Assembly: GCF_900450705.1 (NCBI RefSeq)
Contig: NZ_UGHK01000002.1
Coordinates: 186,001-250,000 of the forward strand
DNA: 64,000 nt
DNA from: Avibacterium paragallinarum
GTDB lineage: Bacteria > Pseudomonadota > Gammaproteobacteria > Enterobacterales > Pasteurellaceae
Direction of reading: 5' to 3'
Both the position numbers and the translations under genes were made by a program. Position 1 is the stretch's first letter. Each line of letters begins with the position of its first letter. Below, piece by piece: positions 9,545 to 20,263 of the stretch. Below the pieces are notes generated by a model, which did not search any database, had not been told where the DNA came from, and saw nothing but the letters and a program-made list of their open reading frames with translations.

Positions 9545-11683
9545 ATGTCTCGTACAATTATTCTTATTCCTATCAGCACTGGTGTAGGTTTAACCAGTGT
9601 TAGCCTCGGCTTAATTCGTGCCCTTGAAGAAAAAGGTGCCAAAATCGGTTTTATGAAGCCAATTTCACAGCCTAATACCGGTGAAGATAAGCTTGATCGT
9701 AGCACCTCAATTGTTCGCACTAGCACTTCTATTGAAACCGCTGAGCCATTTATGCTTAGCGTAGCTGAAAGTTTAATCGGGCAAAATCAATCTGATGTTT
9801 TATTAGAGAAAATTGTTGAAAATCACCAACAGTTGGCTAAAAACAATGAAATTATCATTGTTGAAGGTTTAATCCCAACACGTAAACATAGCTATGCCAA
9901 CAGCATTAACTATGAAATTGCTCAAGCTTTAGATGCTGAGATTATTTTAGTTGCAGCTCCAGCCACCGAAACGCCTGCGGAATTAAAAGAACGTATAGAA
10001 GCAGCGGCTTCACAATTTGGTGGTAAAAATAACAAAAACTTACTGGGTGTTGTGATTAACAAATTCAATGCACCAATTGATGAAACAGGCCGTACTCGTC
10101 CAGATCTAAGCGAAATTTTTGATGCTTATCAGCACAGTCACAATAATGTATCAGAGGTTTACAAACTATTTGAACAAAGCCCTATTAAAATCTTAGCTTG
10201 CATTCCTTGGAGTGCTGAACTCATTGCTACTCGAGTAATTGATTTAGTCAATCATCTTGGTGCAGCAATTATTAATGAGGGTGAAATTCAATCTCGCCGT
10301 ATTCGTGGCATCACTTTCTGTGCAAGAACATTACCAAATATGGTTGAGCATTTCCGCACTGGGAGCTTGCTAGTAACCTCGGCAGACCGACCTGATGTGC
10401 TTGTGGCTGCTGCCCTCGCTGCAAGTAATGGCATTGAGCTAGGTGGTTTACTTTTAACTGGTGGCTATAAAATTGATAACCAAATCAAAAAACTCTGCCA
10501 ACCTGCTTTTGAAAACTCAGGCTTACCTATCTTCCGTATTGAAGGCAACACTTGGCAAACAGCATTAACCTTACAAAGCTTTAATCTTGAAGTGCCTGTA
10601 GATGATAAAGAGCGTATTGAGAATATCAAACAATACACTAGCCAACAATTTGACGCTGATTTCATTACTTCAATCGTTGCTGCCTCATCTCGCCAACGCC
10701 GTTTGTCGCCACCAGCGTTCCGCTTCCAATTAACCGAATTAGCACGCCAAGCGAAAAAACGTATCGTCTTACCTGAGGGTGATGAGCCTCGTACCGTAAA
10801 AGCTGCCGCACTTTGTGCTGAACGTGGCATTGCAGAATGTGTGCTATTAGCTAACCCTGCAGATGTTCAACGTGTTGCTGAAGCTCAAGGAGTGAAATTA
10901 GGTGCTGGGATTACAATTATCGATCCAGCCAGCGTACGTGAAAATTATGTTGATCGTCTTGTCGAATTACGTAAAAACAAAGGAATGACGGAAGAAGCCG
11001 CTCGTGAACAATTAGAAGATACCGTGGTTCTTGGTACAATGATGCTCGAAGCAAACGAAGTTGATGGCTTAGTTTCAGGTGCAGTTCATACCACAGCCAA
11101 TACTATTCGCCCACCAATGCAAATCATCAAAACGGCTCCAAGTAATTCTATTGTTTCTTCTATCTTCTTTATGTTATTGCCTGATCAAGTGCTGGTTTAT
11201 GGCGATTGTGCGGTAAACCCAGATCCAACGGCAGAACAGCTTGCAGAAATCGCGATTCAATCTGCAGATTCTGCTAAAGCCTTCGGTATTGATCCAAAAG
11301 TGGCAATGATTTCCTACTCTACAGGTACATCAGGTAGCGGTGCAGATGTAGAAAAAGTGAAAGAAGCCACCCGCATCGCCCAAGAAAAACGCCCAGATCT
11401 GATTATTGACGGTCCATTACAATATGATGCGGCAATTATGGAAGATGTGGCACGTTCTAAAGCACCAAACTCGCCAGTTGCCGGTAAAGCAACGGTGTTT
11501 ATTTTCCCAGATCTGAATACGGGTAACACCACTTATAAAGCGGTACAACGCTCAGCAGATCTCGTTTCGATTGGTCCTATGCTACAAGGTATGCGTAAAC
11601 CAGTGAACGATCTTTCTCGCGGTGCATTAGTGGATGATATTGTGTACACCATTGCCTTAACCGCAATCCAAGCAACACAATAA
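9545..11683 (+). CDS. pta: Phosphate acetyltransferase Pta (long form)
   Basis: Pta converts acetyl-CoA and phosphate to acetyl phosphate. At 712 residues this is the three-domain class II form. It has an N-terminal BioD/CobQ-like P-loop domain ([17 protein letters not shown]), a central DRTGG domain, and a C-terminal catalytic PTA_PTB domain ([37 protein letters not shown]). It forms the acetate pathway with upstream ackA. Confidence 0.97.
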   Translation: MSRTIILIPISTGVGLTSVSLGLIRALEEKGAKIGFMKPISQPNTGEDKLDRSTSIVRTSTSIETAEPFMLSVAESLIGQNQSDVLLEKIVENHQQLAKNNEIIIVEGLIPTRKHSYANSINYEIAQALDAEIILVAAPATETPAELKERIEAAASQFGGKNNKNLLGVVINKFNAPIDETGRTRPDLSEIFDAYQHSHNNVSEVYKLFEQSPIKILACIPWSAELIATRVIDLVNHLGAAIINEGEIQSRRIRGITFCARTLPNMVEHFRTGSLLVTSADRPDVLVAAALAASNGIELGGLLLTGGYKIDNQIKKLCQPAFENSGLPIFRIEGNTWQTALTLQSFNLEVPVDDKERIENIKQYTSQQFDADFITSIVAASSRQRRLSPPAFRFQLTELARQAKKRIVLPEGDEPRTVKAAALCAERGIAECVLLANPADVQRVAEAQGVKLGAGITIIDPASVRENYVDRLVELRKNKGMTEEAAREQLEDTVVLGTMMLEANEVDGLVSGAVHTTANTIRPPMQIIKTAPSNSIVSSIFFMLLPDQVLVYGDCAVNPDPTAEQLAEIAIQSADSAKAFGIDPKVAMISYSTGTSGSGADVEKVKEATRIAQEKRPDLIIDGPLQYDAAIMEDVARSKAPNSPVAGKATVFIFPDLNTGNTTYKAVQRSADLVSIGPMLQGMRKPVNDLSRGALVDDIVYTIALTAIQATQ

Positions 11684-11711
11684 AAACAGCGAAAAAATAG
11701 ACCGCACTTTG

Positions 11712-11740
11712 AAATCTGCACAAATTGTGCAGATTTTTAA
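11712..11740 (+). terminator. pta terminator
   Basis: The inverted repeat AAATCTGCACAA/TTGTGCAGATTT (11712-11723 and 11725-11736) ends in TTTTTAA. An uptake-signal core (ACCGCACTT) lies just upstream. Confidence 0.8.
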
Positions 11741-11754
11741 ACTTAGACTAGTCA

Positions 11755-11788
11755 CAAACCTATGATATTTGTCATAGGTTTGTTTTTT
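11755..11788 (+). terminator. Second strong terminator after pta
   Basis: The perfect 11-bp stem CAAACCTATGA/TCATAGGTTTG (loop TATTTG approximately) is followed by six T. It is a textbook intrinsic terminator in tandem with the one at 11712. Confidence 0.85.
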
Positions 11789-11831
11789 ATCCCCCACTTA
11801 ATGAAAAATAGCTTCATACTCATCAGAAATA

Positions 11832-11867
11832 AAAACGCTCTCCTCTTAGCCAAGGGGAGAACGTTTT
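11832..11867 (-). terminator. Fimbrial operon terminator (minus strand)
   Basis: Read on the minus strand, AAAACGTTCTCC pairs with GGAGAGCGTTTT (one mismatch) across a 12-base loop and continues into TATTT. It lies 45 bp beyond the adhesin stop codon. Confidence 0.7.
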
Positions 11868-11912
11868 ATCAACAATTTGATTATGCTAAAGAAGCAATAA
11901 GATTATGCGTAA

Positions 11913-13049
11913 TCAATCATAATAAATATTGTAAGTCATCTTGGCTGATATTGTTCCAGCTTTCGGCGTGCTATTTGGTAACTTACGATAATAAACCTCA
12001 TAACGATGCTTAGGCTTTCGGTTAATAGTTAATGTCTCCTGATTAAATGAGTAAAAACCTGCCGCTTGATTTCCTGTTGGCTTATTAAAAAAATCACCAT
12101 TTGCTATTAAAGGTTGTCTATAAGTTAAATACTGTCCAGTCACTGAATCTTTTACGCTTAATACAGTCTTTGTAGCCATAGTTTCATCTGAATATAATCT
12201 TCCAATTGCCCCAACACGCGGTAGCGTGCCTGTATTTGATGGAGAAAGAGCATCAGTAAAGAGAATATAAGCATTTTTTACACTTCCTCCGGGGCAATTA
12301 AGCCCAATATCAAAAGTTTTACCTAGCACTTCGTCATTCTCATTAAGTTCTTTTACAGTCACATCTTTTAGTTTAATCGTTTGGTTATTATTTTCCAGTG
12401 TGCAAGTCCGGGCAAAACTAAAGGTTGCCGAATCCGCGGAGGTAATTTTTATCATAGAGAATGAATTATATTTATACTCCCTATTATCTTTATCTTGATA
12501 ATCCGTTACGGTATTACCTGGTGTCGTTTTATCCACACATAACATCGTAATGATTGCCAATGGCGTGCCTGCTGGAATAGAAATATCCGATGGCGTTGTA
12601 TTATAGAGAAAAGTATCTTTTAGCTTTAGTCTTAAATCAAATGTCAATGATTGTCCACGCTCAACAATAGCAAATTGATATGAGCTTGCATCATTAATTG
12701 TTACTAGACGATTATTTACTTCCAGTAACCTTCTTTCAAAATACTGACTATTTTTTTCTTGTGTATCAAAATATTTAATTTCTAACCAATATTTATCCAC
12801 TGGATTCATTACACCAGCACGTTGCCTACAGTAGTTTCCCGCCATTATTTCACCTATATTCCAACGATAAACCACCTCATTATAACCAACACGATGATAA
12901 TTAACGTTAAAATAACGTTCTTGCTTTGGTGGTACTGTCGATCCTCCAACATCTTTCCCTTCAAATATATAGGCAAAAGAAAATGATGGTTTAAACAAAA
13001 TCACCAAAGCCATCATTGATATAAACCAATGAATTATTTTCCCTTTCAT
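11913..13049 (-). CDS. F17G-like fimbrial tip adhesin
   Basis: This protein of about 378 residues is the last gene of the fimbrial operon. A hydrophobic signal region (about residues 3-27) precedes a large N-terminal domain with paired Cys (NYCRQR, ITMLCVD), as expected of a receptor-binding domain. A C-terminal pilin-like domain follows (ARTCTLENNNQTIKLKDV..., FDIGLNCPGG), ending MTYNIYYD, a donor-strand-type tail. I chose the ATG at 13049 because GGGGAAAAA precedes it; an upstream in-frame ATG at 13076 overlaps the usher. The pilin-chaperone-usher-adhesin order resembles F17 fimbriae. The ligand is unknown, and without usher and chaperone it cannot be displayed by this locus. Confidence 0.75.
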   Translation of the reverse strand: MKGKIIHWFISMMALVILFKPSFSFAYIFEGKDVGGSTVPPKQERYFNVNYHRVGYNEVVYRWNIGEIMAGNYCRQRAGVMNPVDKYWLEIKYFDTQEKNSQYFERRLLEVNNRLVTINDASSYQFAIVERGQSLTFDLRLKLKDTFLYNTTPSDISIPAGTPLAIITMLCVDKTTPGNTVTDYQDKDNREYKYNSFSMIKITSADSATFSFARTCTLENNNQTIKLKDVTVKELNENDEVLGKTFDIGLNCPGGSVKNAYILFTDALSPSNTGTLPRVGAIGRLYSDETMATKTVLSVKDSVTGQYLTYRQPLIANGDFFNKPTGNQAAGFYSFNQETLTINRKPKHRYEVYYRKLPNSTPKAGTISAKMTYNIYYD

Positions 13050-14468
13050 TTTTTCCCCTTTTAATAAAACTGGCATTGTACTGGCACAATAACAGGCATT
13101 GTGTTATCGCTCTCTTGTGGCAATTGATAATTGATATGGCAACGTGTTTCGCCCCAAGAAAGTTTTAATTCACCACTTTCTGCAATGCCTCGAGTATAGA
13201 TTGTGCCACCTTGTGCCACCACACCGACTGATTGATTATTTTGATCAAATACTTCTGTACCTAATGGTGGCAACTCTTTTTCATCATTAGTTAATTCAAA
13301 GAAGACAACCGCACCTTGCTCTGTTTCAAAATTCACTAATATTGCTTGATTGGCACGCGGAATTACCGATTGTTCTGTGGCTGATAGCTCAACCGTGCTT
13401 GGTAGCGAATTCCCATCCAGCCCTACATAGTTAATTGCGTAAGGTTCAATATAAGGCACAATACCGTTACCGAAGTAATCAATTTTATTACCTACCGAAC
13501 CATTAATTAATGCCCCTTTTGCACCTTTGGCGTGAATAATTGCAAAACTATCGCCTAAATCATTGGATAATGTAATGCCTTTTGGATGAGCCACAACAGC
13601 ACCAGATGCACCGAATGATATTTGCTGACTGCCTTTATTATCACGGCTCCAAGAAGCACTAAGGCGTGCTTGTGGGCTTGAGTAGTTATTGTTAAAGGAA
13701 ATATTACTGTTATCTTTCTGTTTGCTCACTGCAATATTGTAGTTATATTTGCCTTGTTCGCCCAATGACCCATATAACGAAGTTGAGGCGTAATAGCCAT
13801 TTTCTTTATTATAATTAAGCGTTTGCGAAATATAAGCACTATTAACGCTATTACCTAACGGCAAGGATAATGACAGATAAACTCTTCTATCATTGTTGCC
13901 ATCACTTGTTTTCCCTTGTGAAAAAGAAAAACTGTAACTGAGTCTTTTATAGCTATTACCATAACCAATTTGGTATTCATTGCGTTTCTCATTGCTATCC
14001 CAATAGGTATAGGTGCTACCATTAACATAAACACTTCCCCAATTGTCTTTAAACACTTGGCTGACTGTTACTTGAAATTGATTCTTTGGACGATAATAAT
14101 ATGACGACATATCAATCTCTTGTCTATCAACAAAATCACGATTGTTCGCCAATATCGTATCTTGCAAACTGTAATACTTACGGGATAAATAGCGATATGC
14201 TGCCAATGTTACATTTGTATTGGTTGGTTCAATATGGGTGTTATAACTGAAATGAAGGTTATATCCCTTATATTTTTGTTGCGAATCCAAAAGTTTAGCC
14301 GTTGAGAATGTTGCATTTCCAGAAAATGCACCAATAGGCGTGTTAATTGCAACACCAATTAATTCTGAATGGTAATTTTTAGCTAAGATTGCACCAAGGT
14401 TAAATGTGATATTATTGCTTAATCCATATTGCCAGGTTGCTTGTGCAACATTATCTAAAATTTCATTA

Positions 14469-15187
14469 GGGGCTGTCCTAGATAACAACTAAAAAATCTA
14501 TTTAGGTTATAATGAACCAATGAGAAAAAGTCGTCTAAGTCAGCACAAACAAAATAAACTCATTGAGCTATTTGTTGCAGGTGTTACTGCAAGGACAGCA
14601 GCAGAGTTAGTCAATGTAAACAAAACGACTGCCGCATATTACTTTCATCGTTTATGCCAACTCATCTATCAAAACAGCCTTCACTTAGAGATGTTTGAAG
14701 GTGAAATTGAAGCCGATGAAAGTTATTTTGGCGGTGCTCGCAAAGGCAAACGTGGTCGTGGTGCGGCAGGGAAAATTGCGGTATTCGGGCTTCTCAAGCG
14801 CAATGGCAAGGTTTATACCGTTGCGGTTCCAAATACGCAATCTGCCACCTTGTTACCCATTATTCGGGAGCAGGTAAAGCCTGATAGTATTGTTTACACC
14901 GATAATTATCGTAGTTATGACGTGCTTGATGTGAGTGAATTTAGTCATTTTCGTATCAATCACAGCACACATTTTGCTGAAAATCATAACCACATTAACG
15001 GAATTGAGAATTTTTGAAGCCAAGCAAAACGCCATTTACGCAAATTTAATGGTATCCCAAAAGCGCATTTTGAGCTTTATTTAAAGGAATGTGAATGGCG
15101 TTTTAATTACAGCAACATAAAAAGTCAAATTTCTATTTTAAAACAATTGGTTAAAGGGAGTTTAGTCTAGTTATCTAGGACAGCCCC
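14469..15187 (+). mobile_element. IS1016-like element inserted in the usher gene
   Basis: The element is 719 bp with 18-bp terminal inverted repeats GGGGCTGTCCTAGATAAC (14469-14486 and 15170-15187) and 8-bp target duplication TTTCATTA (14461-14468 and 15188-15195). It is nearly identical to the copy at 50413-51131. Its transposase has a premature stop, so it would need another copy to move. Confidence 0.96.
14520..15170 (+). pseudogene. IS1016 transposase with nonsense codon
   Basis: The frame is the same as the intact 216-codon gene at 50464, but codon 166 (15015-15017) reads TGA where the intact copy has TGG (the Trp of GIENFW). This removes the last 51 residues, including the end of the DDE-type catalytic core (QAKRHLRKF). 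The remaining sequence continues in frame to 15170 without other lesions. It is a recent point mutation by the look of it. Confidence 0.93.
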
Positions 15188-16312
15188 TTTCATTATTATA
15201 ACGATAACGCCCCGCACTTAATTGATAACGACTATAACCTGGGCGGATTAATTGCGCAGTAGCAGTATATGGCACTGTAAATTTGCGTTTCTCGCCATTT
15301 GCTTCTAACACTTCCACCTCAAGATCACCACCATAACCGGTTGGGAATAGGTCATCAATGGAGAAAGCTCCCGCAGGTACAGAAACTTCTCGTAATAGAT
15401 TACCGTTTTGTCGAACGCTAACAATCGCATTAGTATTGGCAACGCCTCGTATAACTGGTGCATAGTAACGTTCAGAAGCTGCAAGCATTCTATCATCGGA
15501 TTCTAACTGCACCCCTCGAATTGCGATACTGTCCATTAATCTGCCATTGGTATAAAAATCTCCAATGGTAAATTGACCGCGTAGCAGAGGAACATCGTGT
15601 TTAGCATAGGTTGCAATTCGCTGATAGCTCTGTTTTTGTTGATCAGTCCAAGTCTGAGAACCACGATGACGCAATGCCCAACCAAATAAATTAACACCTG
15701 CCTCAATGCCCAAATAGGTCTGTTGAGCGTTTATATCTGAATACTTATAACGATAATGTGTTGCATCATAACGCACAAAAGCAACGGGAGTGCCATCTTG
15801 CCATTGTGCTGGTGAAATATAGCCCTGTGGACGTTGGGTAATTAGAGCCTGTGCGATATTCACATCTAATCGTAATTGCCCTATATCAAAGCTCGCTGTG
15901 GCTTCAGGGACGAGTTCAGAGAAAAACTGACAATTTGCCTTCGTTGCTTTAGGCTTATCTGCCAACGCTTCATTTTTTAAATCTAACAACGTAAGTAATG
16001 TTTCTGTCGCACATAGTGCGGTACGTTTTTGATTAGGTACATCAGCATATTGAATATTAATACGCCCAAGCAAATTTTCATTCAAATAAACATCTACAGT
16101 ATATTCACCTGCTGGCACTGCGTTATCATAACTAAAACGTTGAACATCAACATTTTTTCTACTCTCACTGCCAAACAAAAAATCAGAATCGAACTCCACA
16201 TATTCATTAGCATAAACATAACTAAACCAACTATTTAACAAAATTAATGATAAATAGCTTAGTTTGAATTTTGTTGGTTTGCTGAAAAATTTAGGTTTTA
16301 TCATATTTATTA

Positions 16313-17004
16313 TTAATATTGCATAGCACTAGTGCCACTTGGCGTTGCACCATAATCGTTAATAACAGTCCAAGTTACGGTGGTTGCTTTAGCTGGAATC
16401 GGTTTATTTAATTGAAAAGTGGCTTGTGAAAACGGTGCTATCATATTCGCACTCAGGGTTTCTGCTGTGCCAATTTTCACTTCTGGATAAGTGATGTAAT
16501 AAGGAGTTGGATTGTCCACAAACAATTGTTTACCCTGCCCACGCCATTTTACTTGTGAATAGGCATCACTCGGCGAAATTGTTAATTCCACTGGGCGGAA
16601 AAAAGTTTGATACGGCTACGCAAGGAAATTTGTAAATAATTTTGATTTTGGTCTTTTGGCTTTGGTGGAATATCTAATACATTTAAATAGAAAATAGATT
16701 CACGGTCCTTAGGCAGTGAGGCACCTGTATAGGTAATACGCAGTGTTTGCCCTTTATTTCCATCAATGCGAGAAATCGGCGGTGTAATCACAAAGGGCGT
16801 TTTAATTGTTTCTGGTGAAGCTTTCGGATCACCATTGTCAATCCAAGCTTGAACTAAAGAAGGATTAGTTCCCGCATTCGTAAGTTGTACACTTACATTC
16901 TTCTGATTAGAAGGATAAATCACACGGGTGCCTGTGATAATCACATTGGCTGAAACAGACATTGCCATAAACGCAATAATGATGGTGAAAAAAAATTTCA
17001 ACAT
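16313..17004 (-). pseudogene. Periplasmic fimbrial chaperone, frameshifted
   Basis: PapD-type chaperones cap pilin subunits in the periplasm. The 5' frame (17004 to about 16604) has a signal peptide (…MSVSA) and the first Ig domain with the typical TRVIYPSNQKNVSVQLTN and ESIFYLNVLDIPPKP. The 3' frame (to 16313) carries the second domain (NPTPYYITYPEV). The two join at a run of six T on the coding strand (+ strand A6, 16599-16604); a seventh T would restore IKLFFRPVELTISPSDAY. The start at 17004 is preferred over 17025 because a G-rich ribosome site precedes it. Confidence 0.88.
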
Positions 17005-17099
17005 AAGCCCCCCAATAAAACACACAAAAAAGTAAGTAATAAAAAATAATAAGATAATTAAAAAATCGGGCAGGAAATCTGCCCGATAAATAAAAAAGA

Positions 17100-17684
17100 T
17101 TATTCGTATGCGATGGTATAATTCACGGTAGACTTCACTTCACCAGCACCAGCTACATCAGTTGCATAATAACGTGCTTTATATTGAAGTTTCGCTTTCC
17201 CATTCGGAGAGTTTCCAGTAATTGCAACTTTATCTTTATCTTGTGTATATTGATCATATGCTTGAGTAATATCAATCACAGTATCATCTTTATGAAGCAA
17301 CTGAACAACCACATTTTGAGCAGCATCACCTGGAGAACCACCTGGTTTATTTAGTAGTTTACCATCAGCCGTCACTTTGTCAGCATCATTTGAAAAATAG
17401 ACAGCTGCTTTACTTGCAAGCTTACTACTTGCTGAAGAACATTCGCTTAGATCAATAGTGAATAATGTAGTACCTGCAGTTTTTCCTGTTGAAGCTAATG
17501 CTTTCGTAGAAACTGGTGGTAATTTTACAGTAAGATCACCACTATCTTGCCCATTAATTTTACAAGTCGTATCTAGTACCTTACCTGTAATAGTAATAGT
17601 TCCTGAGTTTGTTTGGTCGGCAAATGCTGTTTGAGCAACCCCCAATCCAGCGGCAATTAAAGTTGTTAAAACCAATTTTTTCAT
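17100..17684 (-). CDS. Major fimbrial subunit (FimA/F17A-like pilin)
   Basis: This 194-residue protein has a signal peptide (MKKLVLTTLIAAGLGVAQTAFA, cleavage about residue 22). The mature N-terminus, DQTNSGTITITGKVLDTTCKI, is a donor strand followed by the first pilin Cys; the second is at DLSECSS. The end, STVNYTIAYE, has the conserved penultimate Tyr. It would polymerise into the fimbrial shaft with the downstream chaperone and usher. AAGGAG lies about 10 bases before the ATG. The gene is intact although its assembly genes are broken. Confidence 0.93.
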   Translation of the reverse strand: MKKLVLTTLIAAGLGVAQTAFADQTNSGTITITGKVLDTTCKINGQDSGDLTVKLPPVSTKALASTGKTAGTTLFTIDLSECSSASSKLASKAAVYFSNDADKVTADGKLLNKPGGSPGDAAQNVVVQLLHKDDTVIDITQAYDQYTQDKDKVAITGNSPNGKAKLQYKARYYATDVAGAGEVKSTVNYTIAYE

Positions 17685-17723
17685 TTTTTCAATACTCCTT
17701 AAGGATTAAGTAAATTCGCCTAG

Positions 17724-17753
17724 AGTATACAAAATTTCGGGGGGGGCAAGTAA
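17724..17753 (-). promoter_or_regulatory. Pilin promoter with C8 tract in the spacer
   Basis: On the minus strand TTACTT (17753-17748) and TATACT (17729-17724) are separated by 18 bases that include eight consecutive C (+ strand G8, 17739-17746). This arrangement resembles slippage-controlled fimbrial promoters such as Bordetella fim, where the C-tract length sets spacer length. The -10 is good and the -35 is weak. Confidence 0.6.
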
Positions 17754-17864
17754 ATATTACAAATAAAATGAAATATTTATCACTTAGTTAATGAAAAATA
17801 ATAGTAGTATTTGATAAAGGGTTTAACATTGAAAGAATAATATAGACACTCTTATTACATTAAA

Positions 17865-17888
17865 GGTCTAACACTTTGTGCTAGACCT
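17865..17888 (-). terminator. Hairpin downstream of mscS
   Basis: AGGTCTA and TAGACCT pair around a GTG/CAC-extended loop. Read on the minus strand it follows the mscS stop by about 70 bases and ends TTTAAT. It is similar in sequence to the hairpin after pepA at 24119. The U-run is weak. Confidence 0.5.
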
Positions 17889-17958
17889 ATATCTGTCCTC
17901 TAAAGCCCATTTAAATAGATTTTTACATAGACTTTTTACTTCTTCAACGCCACAAAAA

Positions 17959-18876
17959 TTATTCAGCCTTTGCTTGCGGGGTCATATCTTGTTCAAATTT
18001 TACGGCTTTATCAAACAAATTCACACCGCCTTTCACACCAAAATCAAGGGTGGTTACGTTATAGGCAATGCTGATGTTTTCTTGCTCAAAGCGTTTTTTC
18101 AATGCCATTATGGCTTGGCTTTTAGATTCTAAATAGTCTTCATAGGTAATTAAATCGACCCAAAAATGCACGATGAAATCATAGGTGGAGCTACCAATAT
18201 CGGTGAAATAAAAGTTGATGTCATTTTTATCAATCACAAAATCCCATTCCTGCATTAATGCCAACGTGGTTTGACGCACTTTTTCCAAATCGTCGCCATA
18301 AGAAACCCCTGTGGATAAAATCACGCGACGTTTTTTCAATTTTGAATAGTTGAAAAATTCAGCACTATAAATCAATTGGTTAGGAATCAACGCGGTTTCG
18401 CCCTCGATGGTTTCCAGCTCGACGGTTACTAAGCCGATGTTCACCACTTTTCCGATAGAATTATTAATATTTACCCAGTCGCCGATGTCGAAAGGCTGTT
18501 CGGATTTAATCAACAAGCCAGAAAAAGCGTTTGACGCAATGTCTTTAAAGGCAAACCCTGCGATAATTCCCACAATTCCTGCTCCAGCAAGTAAGTGGGT
18601 AAGAAATGAGGCTAAATGCAACACTTGTAAGGCTAAAATTACACCACAGAACCAAATGAGAATTTTCACGCTAATTTCGATGCCCTTTGCCGCACGGCGA
18701 TTGGCTGGGAACAGACGGCTGTAAATGCGTAACGCCGTTTTACTCAAAATTTTGGCGAGGAAATAAAATAAAACAAGTAAAATAATGGCTGACACAATGT
18801 TAGGAATGAAGCCAATGAGCCAATCTTTCCATTGCGTAAGGGTGTGGGTAACTAAATCTAATGAATTGATCTGCAC
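17959..18876 (-). CDS. mscS: MscS-family mechanosensitive channel, start displaced by IS
   Basis: MscS opens under membrane tension and releases solutes during hypo-osmotic shock. The product is about 305 residues. There are three hydrophobic segments in the first 130 residues, and the pore helix region reads LAGAGIVGIIAGFAFKDIASNAFSG. The beta domain (PFDIGDWVNI) and the C-terminal alpha-beta cap follow. The apparent GTG start (18876) is supplied by the end of the IS at 18872-20281. The original ATG is stranded at 20287-20285 on the other side; without the IS the gene would read ATG-ATC-AAT and begin 19 bp after lptG. Expression now is doubtful. Confidence 0.85.
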   Translation of the reverse strand: MQINSLDLVTHTLTQWKDWLIGFIPNIVSAIILLVLFYFLAKILSKTALRIYSRLFPANRRAAKGIEISVKILIWFCGVILALQVLHLASFLTHLLAGAGIVGIIAGFAFKDIASNAFSGLLIKSEQPFDIGDWVNINNSIGKVVNIGLVTVELETIEGETALIPNQLIYSAEFFNYSKLKKRRVILSTGVSYGDDLEKVRQTTLALMQEWDFVIDKNDINFYFTDIGSSTYDFIVHFWVDLITYEDYLESKSQAIMALKKRFEQENISIAYNVTTLDFGVKGGVNLFDKAVKFEQDMTPQAKAE

Positions 18877-18923
18877 CCCAAAAGTTGGACTAAATAACCA
18901 ACTGATTAAGGTGCAGATTTTTT

Positions 18924-19433
18924 ATGACTAAATATACTCAACGTTTCAAACAACAAGTGCTCGACTTTTATCATCAAAATGGAAAAAACCGTTCGCTTAC
19001 TCGCCAGTATTTTCAGCTTCCCCAAAGCACGTTAGCACGTTGGATTGCGAAATTTAATCATAATGGAATCAATGGATTAGCTGTATTAAGTAAAAAACGA
19101 TATTATTCTGTTGAGTTTAAATTAAAGGTTATTCAAGCTATCAAAAAAGGCCAGTGCTCCGCTGAAGCCGCCTGCTTTCGCTTTGATATCCCCAGTTCAG
19201 GGATAATTAGTCAATGGTTGCAACGCTTTGAAAAACAAGGTATAGATGGGTTATTACTCAAACCTAAAGGTCGTCCAAGTATGAAACTCAACTCACCTAA
19301 AATGCCACCAACGCCCAAAACAGAAGAAGAACGCTTGCGTTACCGAATTTTGGAATTAGAAGCGGAGAATGCAATGCTAAAAAAGTTGCAGGAACTCAAC
19401 CAACAAAAAATGCAGAAAAAGCCGTCATCGTAA
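18924..19433 (+). CDS. IS150-type OrfA
   Basis: This 169-residue DNA-binding protein has two helix-turn-helix-like regions ([21 protein letters not shown] and [21 protein letters not shown]) and a C-terminal leucine-zipper-like coiled coil ([18 protein letters not shown]). Codons CTA-AAA-AAG at 19377-19385 form the A-AAA-AAG slippery heptamer. A -1 shift there enters the orfB frame, which is open through the junction, giving the OrfAB transposase. Confidence 0.93.
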   Translation: MTKYTQRFKQQVLDFYHQNGKNRSLTRQYFQLPQSTLARWIAKFNHNGINGLAVLSKKRYYSVEFKLKVIQAIKKGQCSAEAACFRFDIPSSGIISQWLQRFEKQGIDGLLLKPKGRPSMKLNSPKMPPTPKTEEERLRYRILELEAENAMLKKLQELNQQKMQKKPSS

Positions 19434-19444
19434 ATGCCTTACGC

Positions 19445-20263
19445 TTGCGTTTCCCGTTGGAATTGTTACTCAGGCTAATCGGATTGGCACGCAGTTCGTT
19501 CTTTTATCATCTCAAGCCAAAGTCGGATAAAAATGTAGCGATTTCACAGAAAATAGAGGAAATTTATCGCAAAAATGACGAAAATTATGGTTATCGTCGA
19601 ATTACCTTGGAATTAAGGAAATACTTGATTATCAACCACAAAAGGGGGCAAGCGATAATGCAACGTTTGGGGTTAAAAGGAAAAAGTAAGCAGAAAAAAT
19701 ATCGTTCTTACCAAGGCAAAGTGGGACACATTGCCGATAATCTGTTGCAACGGGATTTTACGGCAACGATGCCGAATGAGAAGTGGGTAACGGATATCAC
19801 CGAGTTCAAATGTGCGGAAGGCAAAGTGTATTTATCGCCGATTAAAGACTTGTTTAATAACGAAATTATTGCTTATGATGTGGCGAGAAGTCCGAATTTT
19901 GAGCAGATAACCAGAATGCTGACCCAGGCGGTGAACCGATTAGCGGGGGAAAAACCGATACTGCATTCCGACCAAGGATGGCAGTATCAAATGATGGGTT
20001 ATCGAGAGATATTGAAAAAACACGGTATTACGCAAAGTATGTCGAGAAAAGGCAATTGCCTTGATAATGGTGCGATGGAAAGCTTTTTCGGGCGATTGAA
20101 GACGGAATGTTACTTTGGCAAGCGGTTTGAAACCTTTGAACAGCTTGAAAAAGTGATTCACGAGTACATTCATTACTACAACAATGAGCGTATTCAAGTG
20201 AAGCTCAAAGGACTAAGCCCTGTGGAATACAGAACTCAGTCCTTGAATGAAATTAAAATATAG
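19445..20263 (+). CDS. IS150-type OrfB (rve integrase domain)
   Basis: This is a 272-residue DDE recombinase domain. It has an HTH_21 region ([21 protein letters not shown]), first Asp in WVTDITEF, second Asp in LHSDQGWQY, and Glu in [14 protein letters not shown], ending [23 protein letters not shown] at 19445 is a possible internal start. The functional enzyme is probably the OrfAB fusion made by frameshifting at 19379-19385. No lesions are visible, so the element may be active. Confidence 0.93.
   Translation: MRFPLELLLRLIGLARSSFFYHLKPKSDKNVAISQKIEEIYRKNDENYGYRRITLELRKYLIINHKRGQAIMQRLGLKGKSKQKKYRSYQGKVGHIADNLLQRDFTATMPNEKWVTDITEFKCAEGKVYLSPIKDLFNNEIIAYDVARSPNFEQITRMLTQAVNRLAGEKPILHSDQGWQYQMMGYREILKKHGITQSMSRKGNCLDNGAMESFFGRLKTECYFGKRFETFEQLEKVIHEYIHYYNNERIQVKLKGLSPVEYRTQSLNEIKI

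Larger units (their letters stand above)
13061..16304 (-). pseudogene. Fimbrial outer-membrane usher, interrupted by IS1016
   Basis: The usher forms the outer-membrane pore and assembly platform for chaperone-usher pili. The 5' part (16304 to about 15188) encodes a signal peptide, the N-terminal chaperone-binding domain (YVEFDSDFLF) and the start of the barrel (GWALRHRGSQTW). The 3' part (about 14468 to 13061) holds the rest of the barrel and the C-terminal domains (GSLPFGTEV-like LPPLGTEVFDQNNQSVGVVAQGG..., CHINYQLP). Removing the 719-bp IS and one copy of its 8-bp target repeat joins the parts in frame (YNN-EILDN) into about 838 residues, a normal usher length. So the IS is the only visible lesion in this gene. 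Confidence 0.92.

Noticed and set aside
11762-12013. An 83-codon plus-strand frame after pta
   Set aside because: It begins inside a strong terminator stem, has no ribosome site, and covers the antisense end of the adhesin gene.
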